Shown here: positions 16,171-25,379 of the stretch, piece by piece
How the letters are laid out: the number at the start of each line of letters is the position of its first letter
Position numbering within the stretch: position 1 is the first letter of the stretch
Assembly (NCBI GenBank): GCA_014762645.1
Contig: JABURP010000101.1
Coordinates: 1 to 57,474, forward strand
Direction of reading: 5' to 3'
Source of the DNA: Crocinitomicaceae bacterium
Lineage (GTDB): Bacteria > Bacteroidota > Bacteroidia > Flavobacteriales_D > Crocinitomicaceae
DNA: 57,474 nt
Program-made: the position numbers and the translations under genes
Notes under the pieces: generated by a model
Told to the model about the DNA's origin: nothing
The model's input: the letters and a program-made list of their open reading frames with translations, nothing else
The model's database searches: none

Positions 16171-18455
16171 CATACATCATCTAGCTGTTCAAAATTACCT
16201 TTCCATTTAGTAAAAGCATCATTTAACTCTACCTTTTGTTGTTCAATTGGCTTTTGAGACAAACCAAGAATTAATTTTTTAAAATTCTTATTCTTCAATT
16301 TTTTTCCTTTATCTCCGCCAAATTGGTCTGGAAATCCATCACTTGAAAGGTAAATTGTATCTCCTTTCATCAGCTGTACAGATTTAGTAATAAACGGTTC
16401 AGTATGGCTATATTGACCAACCGGTTGTTTGTTTGCTTTATATTCAAAAAGTCGGATACCCCCCTCCTCAAGATTTGCTTCTATTTGGTCCATCTCACCA
16501 GATCGAACCAGCCACAACGGGTTATGTGCACCTGCAAACTCAAGCTTCATACCTTGAAGTTTACACAAAGCGATATCCATTCCATCCTTGACTTCTTCAC
16601 CACTTTTTTCAAAGGTTTCGATAACCAAACTGGTCACTTTATCCAGTATTTCTCCAGGTTTGGTCAGTTTAAACTCTCTCACGGCTCTGTTTAGTGCGTT
16701 ATTACACACTACTGAAACCATTGCTCCGGGAACACCGTGGCCGGTACAATCTGCAGCTGCGAAATAAACGGCGTCATCCGTTTTCTCCATCCAGTAAAAG
16801 TCACCTGCAACAATATCCTTTGGAAGGTATAGAACAAATGAATCATCTAAATTTTGGCCCCAAAAATGTGGAGAAGGGAGAATTGCATTTTGTATACGTT
16901 GAGCATACGTAATACTATCTTTTATTTCCGTTAAGGTCTCATCCAGTTGCTCATGCTGTAGCTCTATTTTTTCTTTTTGTGAGGAAATAAGCGCATTTGT
17001 CTTCTTTTTATTTTGATAAGCACGGAAAACGAATATTCCAAATACCAGCATCACTAGTAATCCAATGGTTAAATAGATTTTTTGAGCCCTATCCCGGGCA
17101 AGTTGCTCATCTTTCAGCAAGTTGTTTAGTTTCTCCTTTTCATTCTCCTCTTTTAACTTTTCATTTTCCAATTCTCTTTTATCCAATTGATGTAATACCG
17201 CCAATTCCTCCAGTGTTTGTTCAGATGCTATTTTTTCGAGTGAGTCTTTAAGGGCATTCATTTTGGTTTGATATTCATACGCTTTTTGATAATCACCCAA
17301 ACCGGCGAAGATTTTTGACGATAGTGCATAAGCATCTTTGAGGTCACTTGAAGCATCAAGTTCTTTACTCATCTTCACACTTTTTAGAATATATTTTTTC
17401 GCTCTGGCATCATCTCCCACCCTATGAAAACATTCAGCAAGAGTTTTATTATAGAACGCCAGATCACGTTTATAGCCTAAAGAATCTGCTATTTCCATTG
17501 CACGCTCAGCATAGGCAATAGCGTCGTTTGCTCGATTAAGTTTAAAATACTCTTCTGCTATATTGTTGTATAATCGAGAAGCACCTCTCCAATCAGGAAT
17601 GCCTTTTTTTATTTCAATACATTGCAAGTATATATCAACTGCCATTGCAGGATCACCCATTTTTGATAGCGTCAAAGCTTTCTGACTCAACAATTCGGTA
17701 TACTGGATCATGTACCTGTCTCCTTGCTTACACATTTCGAGCCCTTCATTTAAAATTTCCAGACTTTCTTCATAGAGATCAATTTCTGTATAAACTGAAG
17801 CGATATTTCCGGAACAGATCAGATAATTAATGGTATCACCTATCGCCATAAAATTATCCAGGGAGGAGATGAAATATTCAAGGGATCGATCAAACTCTCC
17901 TTTTAAATAATAACTGACACCTGTATTTGATTTTGCAATAATCTGTCCCCTTTGATATTCTAACTCTTCGGATTTAGCAAGTCCTTTTTTATAAAGTTCA
18001 ATGGATCTATCATACTCACCAAGATCAGAATACATTATTCCTTTTAGGTTAATAGCGTCTACCTCAATTTCAGGTTGTTCGTGTGTCTCAGCATACCTTA
18101 TAGTAGAGTCTAGATAATCTAAGGCAAGACTAAAATCAACTAACGTAAGATAGGCGTCTCCGAGATAATAATAAGACTTTGCAATACCGAAGGTGTAATC
18201 AATTTTTTGGGATGCTTTTAAAGCCTTATACGCGAAAAGCTTTGATGAGTCTGGTTGGCTATAACGATAATATTCGCACTTTTCAAATTGAGCCTTAATC
18301 CAGGTAGTGTCTTTTTGACAATAAGATAAATTCAACCAGGTAAGGCAAACAAACACCAATGTTAAGAAAGATATCTTATGAACGCAATTCCCTTTTTGCG
18401 TAATATGCCGTACGGATGCTTCGTCTTTATTTATACCCTTACTCCTATTACACAT
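16149..18455 (-). CDS. TPR-sensor SpoIIE/PP2C family protein phosphatase
   Basis: A 768-residue protein, the longest of the tandem set. The hydrophobic signal sequence (ISFLTLVFVCLTWLNLSYC) begins only near residue 28. It is followed by about 380 residues of TPRs, a long charged coiled coil near 410-455 (ELENEKLKEENEKEKLNNLL), a membrane helix near 460-480, another coiled coil, and the SpoIIE domain (AADCTGHGVPG with Asp near 570; KDGMD; SSDGFPDQFGG). SDGFPD replaces the SDGFAD of most paralogues, as in the 18431 gene, suggesting these two are the closest pair. The ATG at 18455 lies inside the VCVIGVRV codons of the upstream gene (25-base overlap), giving an unusually long pre-signal stretch; the true start may be a little further in. 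Confidence 0.88.
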   Translation of the reverse strand: MCNRSKGINKDEASVRHITQKGNCVHKISFLTLVFVCLTWLNLSYCQKDTTWIKAQFEKCEYYRYSQPDSSKLFAYKALKASQKIDYTFGIAKSYYYLGDAYLTLVDFSLALDYLDSTIRYAETHEQPEIEVDAINLKGIMYSDLGEYDRSIELYKKGLAKSEELEYQRGQIIAKSNTGVSYYLKGEFDRSLEYFISSLDNFMAIGDTINYLICSGNIASVYTEIDLYEESLEILNEGLEMCKQGDRYMIQYTELLSQKALTLSKMGDPAMAVDIYLQCIEIKKGIPDWRGASRLYNNIAEEYFKLNRANDAIAYAERAMEIADSLGYKRDLAFYNKTLAECFHRVGDDARAKKYILKSVKMSKELDASSDLKDAYALSSKIFAGLGDYQKAYEYQTKMNALKDSLEKIASEQTLEELAVLHQLDKRELENEKLKEENEKEKLNNLLKDEQLARDRAQKIYLTIGLLVMLVFGIFVFRAYQNKKKTNALISSQKEKIELQHEQLDETLTEIKDSITYAQRIQNAILPSPHFWGQNLDDSFVLYLPKDIVAGDFYWMEKTDDAVYFAAADCTGHGVPGAMVSVVCNNALNRAVREFKLTKPGEILDKVTSLVIETFEKSGEEVKDGMDIALCKLQGMKLEFAGAHNPLWLVRSGEMDQIEANLEEGGIRLFEYKANKQPVGQYSHTEPFITKSVQLMKGDTIYLSSDGFPDQFGGDKGKKLKNKNFKKLILGLSQKPIEQQKVELNDAFTKWKGNFEQLDDVCVIGVRV

Positions 18456-20416
18456 ACATCATCTAATTGTTCAAACTCTCCTTTCCATTCTTTAAATTCT
18501 CTTTCCAACATCTCTTTTTGTTGATGGATGTCTTTCTCACACAGTTCCATCAGGAGTTTTTTAAACGCTTTGCTTTTCAACTTTTTCCCTTTTGGTCCGC
18601 CAAATTGATCTGGGAAACCATCACTGGATAGATATATCACATCACCTTTTTGAACCGTGATCTTTTTATAAGTGAATTTTTTCCGGTGCGCGAATCTTCC
18701 GACGGGTTGCTTATCTGCCTTTATTTCGTAGAGCGATTTCCCGTCTAGTTCCATAGTTAGTTTTAGACCTTCGTATTCTTCATTGCCTTTACGAATTAAC
18801 CACAATGGGTTATGTGCTCCGGCAAATTCCAACTGCATGGTGTCCATTGTTAACCCACACAGTGAAATATCCATTCCATCCTTTACTTCATGATCACTTC
18901 GTTCAAAAGTCTCAATAACAAGGTCAGTCACCCGATCCAGAATTTCAGCTGGTTGATGCATTCCAAACTCCCTGACCACCCGGTTCAGTGCATTATGACA
19001 TACAACAGAAACCATAGCACCCGGAACTCCGTGTCCCGTACAATCTGCTGCAGCAAATAGCACTTCATTTTCTATCCTTTCCATCCAATAAAAATCACCC
19101 GCTACAATATCTTTTGGCAGATATAACACAAATGATTGTGGTAACTGAGAATTCCAGTAAGATTCGGGAGGCAGTATTGCAGACTGGATACGTTTGGCGT
19201 AATTAATGGAATCAAGGATTTCCATGTTTTTCTCTTCAAGTTCGTGTTTCGCCTTTGTGATCTCATCATTAGCAGATTTCAGCAAACTGTTCTTTTCCAT
19301 GATCTCCTTTTGCTGCGCCCTCAACTTATCATTCTTTTTATGTTTATCTCTATACGCTTTTAAAATGTAAACAGTAAACAACAGTACGAGTATAAATCCA
19401 ACAATAATGACCTTCTCTGAATGGACAACCTCACCTACAAAATCTTTTTCAGGAACAACTACTCCGACCAATAATTGTTGCTCATCACTGATGTTATATT
19501 GTTGAACTGATCCCCACCAATTTTCACCATCTGAAGTAAAATTGAAAATCGAATCTTTATTGGAGATGTTATTCCAAATATCGACTGTTTGATTGATTTT
19601 ATCATTCCCCAATTCTTGGTAAGGTTTAAGAACATCAGCCTTAATTTTTTCTTCGGTATCATAACCAGATTTACATGGCAATCCAATCATCCGTTCATCT
19701 TCAGTCAGGATAAATACAATACCATTTTCCGATATATCCAGCTCTGTTGTAAAAGCAGAAAGATCCGTTAACAACACATCAAAAGCAACAACGACATCTA
19801 CATTTTCCAGTGTATCACGGTACCTGGTTGAAATCGTTATTCCCGGATCCTTGGTAGTAAAAAAAGTGTAGGGATCCGTCCAATTCACGTGCATCTCATC
19901 ATGCTCAATGGCTTTTTGGAACCACGGACGAGAACGTGGATCATAACGCTTTGGATTTTTTCTTCTGTAATGTGGCTTAATGATTTCGGTATCCGTCCAG
20001 AACAGTTCATCAGGTAAGCTATCTTTACTTCCCTCATACGTAATTCGAAACATCCACGCCGTATCCAGATCGAGAATCAGAAATTCATCACCATCACTCG
20101 TCGCCATCATTATGGAGGAAAGTTGACGCTTGTTTTTGACCAATGGTCTGAATTCCGCATTTAACCTCCGGTAGTTCGTGTTTTCAAACTCCTGAACGGA
20201 ATGTTCCTGCGCAGTTATCAAAAGGTCCTCCCGAATAGTTGAGAAGAAATTTTCCAGCTCTAAATCAGTTCTTAGCAAGGATTTCACTACCATATCCTTA
20301 CTGAGATGATCCACCGTTCCCCTCATATCTATCAGGATAAAAATAAAAATCCCTATAATCCCCAATAATAGAAGGTAGATACCATTTTCAATAAATTTGG
20401 AGAAGAATCTTTTCAA
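18431..20416 (-). CDS. dCache-sensor SpoIIE/PP2C family protein phosphatase
   Basis: A 661-residue protein. Membrane helices at about residues 10-30 and 338-358 flank a ~300-residue periplasmic domain with the dCache signature YDPRSRPWFQKA followed by WTDPYTFFTTKDPGITIS and a VVVAFDVLLTDL segment. This is a double-Cache ligand-binding module as in bacterial chemoreceptors and histidine kinases. A coiled coil (QQKEIMEKNSLLKSANDEI) links to the SpoIIE domain (AADCTGHGVPG, Asp near 455; KDGMD; SSDGFPDQFGG). It should convert small-molecule sensing into protein dephosphorylation. It is first of a three-gene minus-strand operon with 16149 (overlapping) and 14116, and divergent from the HMG-CoA reductase operon. 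Confidence 0.92.
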   Translation of the reverse strand: MKRFFSKFIENGIYLLLLGIIGIFIFILIDMRGTVDHLSKDMVVKSLLRTDLELENFFSTIREDLLITAQEHSVQEFENTNYRRLNAEFRPLVKNKRQLSSIMMATSDGDEFLILDLDTAWMFRITYEGSKDSLPDELFWTDTEIIKPHYRRKNPKRYDPRSRPWFQKAIEHDEMHVNWTDPYTFFTTKDPGITISTRYRDTLENVDVVVAFDVLLTDLSAFTTELDISENGIVFILTEDERMIGLPCKSGYDTEEKIKADVLKPYQELGNDKINQTVDIWNNISNKDSIFNFTSDGENWWGSVQQYNISDEQQLLVGVVVPEKDFVGEVVHSEKVIIVGFILVLLFTVYILKAYRDKHKKNDKLRAQQKEIMEKNSLLKSANDEITKAKHELEEKNMEILDSINYAKRIQSAILPPESYWNSQLPQSFVLYLPKDIVAGDFYWMERIENEVLFAAADCTGHGVPGAMVSVVCHNALNRVVREFGMHQPAEILDRVTDLVIETFERSDHEVKDGMDISLCGLTMDTMQLEFAGAHNPLWLIRKGNEEYEGLKLTMELDGKSLYEIKADKQPVGRFAHRKKFTYKKITVQKGDVIYLSSDGFPDQFGGPKGKKLKSKAFKKLLMELCEKDIHQQKEMLEREFKEWKGEFEQLDDVCVIGVRV

Positions 20417-20552
20417 CTGTTTATTTTTTAGGCGGTTTAAATGTAATTAAAATCAACCATCTTCAAAAGTTATCGTAAGGCACATTTGCAATATTCGCAA
20501 AAGACTCTATCACAGTGGCTCATATCAATTTTTAAGTATCTTGCCTCTCACG

Positions 20553-20560
20553 TAAGTTTG
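20553..20560 (+). promoter_or_regulatory. -7 promoter element of the isoprenoid/lipid operon
   Basis: TAAGTTTG is an exact TAnnTTTG match 18 bases before ATG 20579; the expected transcript start near 20566 leaves a leader of about 12 bases. The -33 position has only a T-rich run. It supports ATG 20579 rather than start-like codons further upstream, and it is the only clear promoter for the eight following genes. Confidence 0.5.
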
Positions 20561-20578
20561 TCTAAGAAATGTAAAGCT

Positions 20579-21841
20579 ATGAGTATAACTAAAAACAAAT
20601 TAAACAAAGTTGTTGAGCGTATTAGTCTCAATGACTCCATAAATAAAGTAGCGAACTTTGATGGTACCGCTACGCTGTCACTTAAAACAGTCCCTCATGA
20701 TGAACCATTTTCAAAGGTTGGACAGCAGCTACGGCTTGATTTCCTGGAGCAAGTCACCGCTAAAAAATCAGATGTACTGGCTGGAAAAAAGGTTTTGGAA
20801 GATTACGGACAACTCAAGGGGAATATTGAAAATTTCATTGGAATGACTCAAATTCCTACGGGTGTTTTAGGTCCGGTTGTAATCAATGGAACTCAGGCTT
20901 CTGGAGGATTTTATGTGCCTATGGCGACATCAGAAGGCGCATTAGTGGCCTCTTACGCCAGAGGAGCCCGAGCCTGCCGCGAATCCGGTGCTATCAAATC
21001 AGTTTGTTTAATGGAAGGTGTTCAACGCAGTCCAATCTTTAAGTTTAATGATCTTATTGAGGTGGGACAGTTTGTTGTTTGGTTGATGAAGGAAAAAGAA
21101 AAGTTTCCGGATATAGTCAGGGCTACCAGTAATTATGCAGAACTCAACGATATGGAGTTCAACATTGAAGGCAATCAGGTTATTCTAAATTTAGAGTATC
21201 TCACGGGTGATGCCTCAGGGCAAAACATGGTAACTATTGTAAGCCATGCAATATGTAGATACATAGTTGAAAACACACCGATTAAACCGAAAATATGGTT
21301 TGTTGAAAGCAACTTTTCTGGTGATAAAAAAGCTACATCCATCTCATTCTCTTCAGTGAGGGGGAAAAATGTCACAGCAGAAATCACCCTGAAAAAAGAA
21401 GTGATCAATAAGGTACTGAAATCTACACCTGAACTCATGTTTGAATATTGGAAATCCTCCTTTATGGGAGCGGTAAAATGTGGATCTATTGGGGCCCAGG
21501 GACATTTCGCTAATGGCCTGGCTGCTATGTTCATAGCAATGGGACAAGATGCTGCTTGTGTTTCTGAAGCATCTGTTGGTATAACCAGAATGGAAATTGT
21601 AGATGAAGATCTATACTGCGCAGTAACCCTACCGAACCTTATTGTTGGTACAGTAGGTGGTGGTACGGCATTACCTACCCAAAAAGAATGTTTGGAAATG
21701 ATGGATTGTTCGGGTTCAGGAAATGCCATAAAGCTCTCCGAAATATGTGCGGCAGTCTGTTTAGCAGGAGAAATATCAATTATTGCAGCGCTATCAGCTG
21801 ATCACTTTGCTTCTGCACATGAAAAATTAGGAAGAAAATAA
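20579..21841 (+). CDS. Hydroxymethylglutaryl-CoA reductase, class I-like
   Basis: A 420-residue enzyme making mevalonate from HMG-CoA with NADPH, the committed step of the mevalonate route to isoprenoids. The catalytic residues are visible: E119 in EGALVAS, K250 in GDKKA, D324 in GQDAA and H414 in SAHEKLGRK near the C-terminus. The cofactor motif GTVGGGTALPTQ and the substrate block ENFIGMTQIPTGVLGP are also present. The GDKKA context and the C-terminal His tail point to class I. Oddly, the NADP-loop motif reads DASGQNM, not the usual DAMGMNM. It has no membrane segment. The frame is open upstream to 20486, but the promoter and homology favour ATG 20579. It is the first gene of the operon, with a one-base TAATG overlap to the next. 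Confidence 0.92.
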   Translation: MSITKNKLNKVVERISLNDSINKVANFDGTATLSLKTVPHDEPFSKVGQQLRLDFLEQVTAKKSDVLAGKKVLEDYGQLKGNIENFIGMTQIPTGVLGPVVINGTQASGGFYVPMATSEGALVASYARGARACRESGAIKSVCLMEGVQRSPIFKFNDLIEVGQFVVWLMKEKEKFPDIVRATSNYAELNDMEFNIEGNQVILNLEYLTGDASGQNMVTIVSHAICRYIVENTPIKPKIWFVESNFSGDKKATSISFSSVRGKNVTAEITLKKEVINKVLKSTPELMFEYWKSSFMGAVKCGSIGAQGHFANGLAAMFIAMGQDAACVSEASVGITRMEIVDEDLYCAVTLPNLIVGTVGGGTALPTQKECLEMMDCSGSGNAIKLSEICAAVCLAGEISIIAALSADHFASAHEKLGRK

Positions 21842-22776
21842 TGGACGAGAAGAATCTGCCATATTTAAAACGTCTCTGGATATATCAGAAAGAAAGATTT
21901 CCGCTATTCATCAACCTTATAGCTGTTGCTACATTTACATTTTCTGCAATATCCTATTCACGGATTTGTAGAGGAGCGGAAGGCTTTGTTTCCTGGGAAA
22001 CTTATTTAATTGGATGCTTTGCCACTTTCACGCTTTTCTTTCTCGTTCGCGTGTTTGATGAATTCAAAGACAAAGAGGATGACGCCAAATACAGGTCCTA
22101 TTTACCGGTTCCGAGAGGTGTAATTTCACTGAAGGAACTGAGAAATATTGGCATTGTCATTGGTATATTGCAAATTACTGTTATTGCCATTTTTCAATTG
22201 AAAATGCTTTACCTGTATGTGATCGTCCTAGCCTATTTATGTTTAATGGGAGTAGAGTTTTTTGTTCCTGAATACCTTAAAAAAAGGCAGATTCTGTACA
22301 TTACATCTCACATGTTTATTTTTCCATTGCTAGATATTTATTCCAGTGGATTAGATTGGCTACTCGCAGGAGCATCTCCCCATGTTGGACTTGTGTTTTT
22401 CTTTATCGTTTCTTATATGAATGGACTTTTGGTAGAATTTGGCCGAAAACTGAAGGCTCCGGAAGATGAAGAAGAAGGTGTGGTTTCCTATACGGGGATG
22501 TGGGGAGTAAAAGGAGCGATCAGCGTATGGTTAGGGACACTTCTCGTAACGCTTGGATTTGCTATTGCTGCATCTTTTTATGCTGGATATGGCACTCACG
22601 GAATAATTATTTTGGGGACACTCGCGGCACTGTGCATTGCACCAGCCATTATGTTTGCCCGAAGACCAGGCAAAAAAACAGCTAAAGCGGTGGAAGCCGT
22701 TTCCGGAATTTGGACCATTGGTATGTATTTGTCTTTGGGTGGAATACCAATGTTAATGAAATTGATTAGCGGATGA
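21841..22776 (+). CDS. UbiA-like membrane prenyltransferase
   Basis: A 311-residue integral membrane protein with about eight or nine hydrophobic helices. The first Asp-rich motif of UbiA enzymes is recognisable: D73-x3-D77-x3-D81 followed by YLPVPRG, the Mg-diphosphate site. The second motif region is present in a divergent acidic form (KAPEDEEEGVVSY, near 203-215). The family transfers prenyl groups from prenyl diphosphates to aromatic, glycerol-phosphate or other acceptors, or cyclises them. The acceptor here is unknown, and divergence from quinone-pathway members suggests a specialised role. It begins in TAATG with the HMG-CoA reductase stop and ends in ATGA with the next gene, so coupling is tight. 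Confidence 0.78.
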   Translation: MDEKNLPYLKRLWIYQKERFPLFINLIAVATFTFSAISYSRICRGAEGFVSWETYLIGCFATFTLFFLVRVFDEFKDKEDDAKYRSYLPVPRGVISLKELRNIGIVIGILQITVIAIFQLKMLYLYVIVLAYLCLMGVEFFVPEYLKKRQILYITSHMFIFPLLDIYSSGLDWLLAGASPHVGLVFFFIVSYMNGLLVEFGRKLKAPEDEEEGVVSYTGMWGVKGAISVWLGTLLVTLGFAIAASFYAGYGTHGIIILGTLAALCIAPAIMFARRPGKKTAKAVEAVSGIWTIGMYLSLGGIPMLMKLISG

Positions 22777-25379
22777 AAATTTATCCTCACACACATACCA
22801 ATCTTAGCATCAACCAAATTGGTGGAAAAGCCCTGAATTTGTACCGGCTTAAAAAGTACGGTCTTAGCGTTCCAGATTTTCTTGTTATTGATCAGGAAGA
22901 ACTAGAAAAAGTAATTCCAGAGGAATTAAAACAGAATTTTGATTCCTCTGAAATCTCAGCTTTTATTGATGAATTTTCTATAAATAATGAGCTGCTCGAT
23001 CAAATCAGCAAGGTAATTCCTGACGCACAGGATAAATTATTTTCGGTTCGTTCTTCTGCAGTTCAGGAAGATGGCCAGCAGTTTTCATTTGCCGGGCAGT
23101 TTGAGACGTACTTGTATGTAAGTTTTGAAGATATACCCAAATATGTAAAAGAAGTCTGGAAGTCTAATTTTTCAGAACGCGTATTTCAATATGTAAAGAA
23201 CAATAATCTAAGTCCTCAATTTGGAATTGGAGTTGTTATCCAGGAAATGATTGATCCGGATGTTTCGGGTGTAGGATTTGGCATTAACCCGAATACCGGT
23301 GAAGAAGACTCAAAAGTACTTTGTTCGGTCTATGGTGTGGGTGAAGGACTCGTCTCTGGCCAACTAAATGCCGATACTTTTACTCTTAACGGAAAAGAAT
23401 ACGATTCCATTCTGGTTAAAAAGAACAAAGCAGCTAAAAGAGAAAGCTCTGGCGCTATAGCGCTGATTGATGTTCCTCTTGAAAAACAGGAAGTCCCCTC
23501 ACTGAAAAATGAGCATATTCAGGAGATAAAAAACATACTGGAACAATTAGAGAATGAAATCGGGTCACCTCAAGACATTGAATTTGCAATAAAAGATGAC
23601 AAAGTTTATCTCTTGCAAACACGACCTATAACGGCCATTAATAAAAAAGAAAAAGGTAAAAACAGAATCATCTGGGACAATAGCAACATAATTGAATCCT
23701 ATCCCGGAGTTACTACTCCCCTAACCTTTTCGTATATACTGGATGCATATAAACATGTTTACGTTCAACTGGCCCTTATTATGGGGGTAAGTAAAAAAGT
23801 GGTGCAAAAACATGAAGATACTTTTTCGAACATGTTGGGCCTAATCAATGGTCGGGTTTACTATAATCTCCTGTCCTGGTATCGAATGCTGGCACTATTT
23901 CCGGGTTATAAGCTCAACAAGCGCTTCATGGAGAACATGATGGGGGTTAAGGAACGTTTTGACCTACCGAAGGAAGAAAAAAGTTCAAAATTAGCTGCGC
24001 TTGGTCGTACAGTGCTTATGATTCTTCGCATTATCGGGCATTTATTCACCATCAAGAAACAAACGAAAAAGTTTATGAAAGATGTGGATAGCAGCATTGA
24101 AAAGATAAAACACATGGATCTTGAATCCATGACGGCCTGGGAGCTTAAACAAGCCTGGATTGAGATGAATAACTTCCTGATTCCAAAATGGAAGGCGCCT
24201 GTTCTCAACGATAGTTTTGCCATGTATTACTTCGGTAAGTTGCAAAAGCTGATTGAAAAATATGCTATCTCAGACAATAAAAATATTCAGAACGATTTAC
24301 TCTGTGGTAGTAAGGATATCATATCGGTAGAACCGGTTCACCGAAGCATTGCACTTGCCACTGAAATCTCAGAAGACAAAGTTTTAAAACAATTGTTTGA
24401 TACACAATCTCCATCTGAAATTTGGGAAGCGCTCCACGAGAAGAAACATGCTGATTTTATGAACAAAATCCATGATTACCTGGAGGTATTCGGCGAGCGT
24501 TGTGTGGGTGAGCTAAAATTGGAAACAATATCATATAAGCAGGATCCCACCCTTTTTATCGCGACACTTAAGTCGTTTGTGATTCAAAATGTTACAAAAA
24601 AATCAACGGATTCAACTATTGATCAGCAGTTGCGCAATGATGCTGAAAGAGCAGTAAAGGAAGGATTAAAAGGGAAACCATTCAAAAAAATGAAATTCAA
24701 TCGTATCCTTAAAAAGACGCGATATTTTGTATCTAACCGGGAAAACCTCCGATACGAACGAACCCGCGCATTTGGCATTACACGATCAATTTTCGTTCAG
24801 ATTGGAAAGGAATTTGAAAAAGGGAACGTACTTGAATCCTACCAGGATATATTTTATCTCACCCTGGATGAAATTTTTGCTTTTATTGAAGGAACCTCCG
24901 TGGATACTAATCTTAAGGCATTAACCGAAATGCGTAAAATCGAATATCAAGCGTATGAAGATATGGAATTGCCAGCGGAGCGATTCACCACTTTTGATGC
25001 TGTAAATATGGGGAATGACTTCTTTGACAGGTCGATTGAAAATAGTGTGGAAGGCGATCTTTCCGGCTTAGGTTGTTGCCCCGGAGTAGTAAAAGCAAAG
25101 GCGCGTGTTGTGAAACATCCCAACGAGGTAGAAAGTCTGAACGGTGATATTCTTATCACCTCAAGTACAGACCCTGGATGGGTAACTCTGTTTCCAACAG
25201 CCAGTGCAATTGTTGTGGAAAGAGGTTCATTGTTGAGTCACTCTGCAATTGTTTCAAGAGAAATGGGAATTCCATGTATTGTCGGCGTCACTGGTTTATT
25301 AAAGCGGGTAAAGACAGGAGATATACTGGAAATAGATGGCAGTAACGGAACAATAAAGTTTATAGAAGATGGAGAATAA
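22773..25379 (+). CDS. Rifampin-phosphotransferase-like ATP-grasp/phosphohistidine dikinase
   Basis: An 868-residue protein with the architecture of rifampin phosphotransferases. An N-terminal PEP-synthase-like ATP-grasp domain (1 to about 290; SVRSSAVQEDG, QFSFAGQFETYL, LLQTRPITA) is followed by a large helical middle domain (about 300-760). A C-terminal swivelling phosphohistidine domain (about 770-868) carries GSLLSHSAIVSREMGIP with catalytic H823. The PEP-binding barrel of true PEP synthases is missing. The family uses ATP to make a phosphohistidine, then phosphorylates a bound small molecule, releasing AMP and Pi. Given the neighbours, the acceptor could be a hydroxyl of an isoprenoid or lipid intermediate (inference); antibiotic inactivation is the alternative. 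It overlaps both neighbours (4 and 11 bases). Confidence 0.85.
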   Translation: MKIYPHTHTNLSINQIGGKALNLYRLKKYGLSVPDFLVIDQEELEKVIPEELKQNFDSSEISAFIDEFSINNELLDQISKVIPDAQDKLFSVRSSAVQEDGQQFSFAGQFETYLYVSFEDIPKYVKEVWKSNFSERVFQYVKNNNLSPQFGIGVVIQEMIDPDVSGVGFGINPNTGEEDSKVLCSVYGVGEGLVSGQLNADTFTLNGKEYDSILVKKNKAAKRESSGAIALIDVPLEKQEVPSLKNEHIQEIKNILEQLENEIGSPQDIEFAIKDDKVYLLQTRPITAINKKEKGKNRIIWDNSNIIESYPGVTTPLTFSYILDAYKHVYVQLALIMGVSKKVVQKHEDTFSNMLGLINGRVYYNLLSWYRMLALFPGYKLNKRFMENMMGVKERFDLPKEEKSSKLAALGRTVLMILRIIGHLFTIKKQTKKFMKDVDSSIEKIKHMDLESMTAWELKQAWIEMNNFLIPKWKAPVLNDSFAMYYFGKLQKLIEKYAISDNKNIQNDLLCGSKDIISVEPVHRSIALATEISEDKVLKQLFDTQSPSEIWEALHEKKHADFMNKIHDYLEVFGERCVGELKLETISYKQDPTLFIATLKSFVIQNVTKKSTDSTIDQQLRNDAERAVKEGLKGKPFKKMKFNRILKKTRYFVSNRENLRYERTRAFGITRSIFVQIGKEFEKGNVLESYQDIFYLTLDEIFAFIEGTSVDTNLKALTEMRKIEYQAYEDMELPAERFTTFDAVNMGNDFFDRSIENSVEGDLSGLGCCPGVVKAKARVVKHPNEVESLNGDILITSSTDPGWVTLFPTASAIVVERGSLLSHSAIVSREMGIPCIVGVTGLLKRVKTGDILEIDGSNGTIKFIEDGE

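Noticed and set aside
21175-21729. 184-codon antisense frame within HMG-CoA reductase
   Set aside because: Fully inside a gene with intact catalytic motifs on the plus strand; no recognisable domain.
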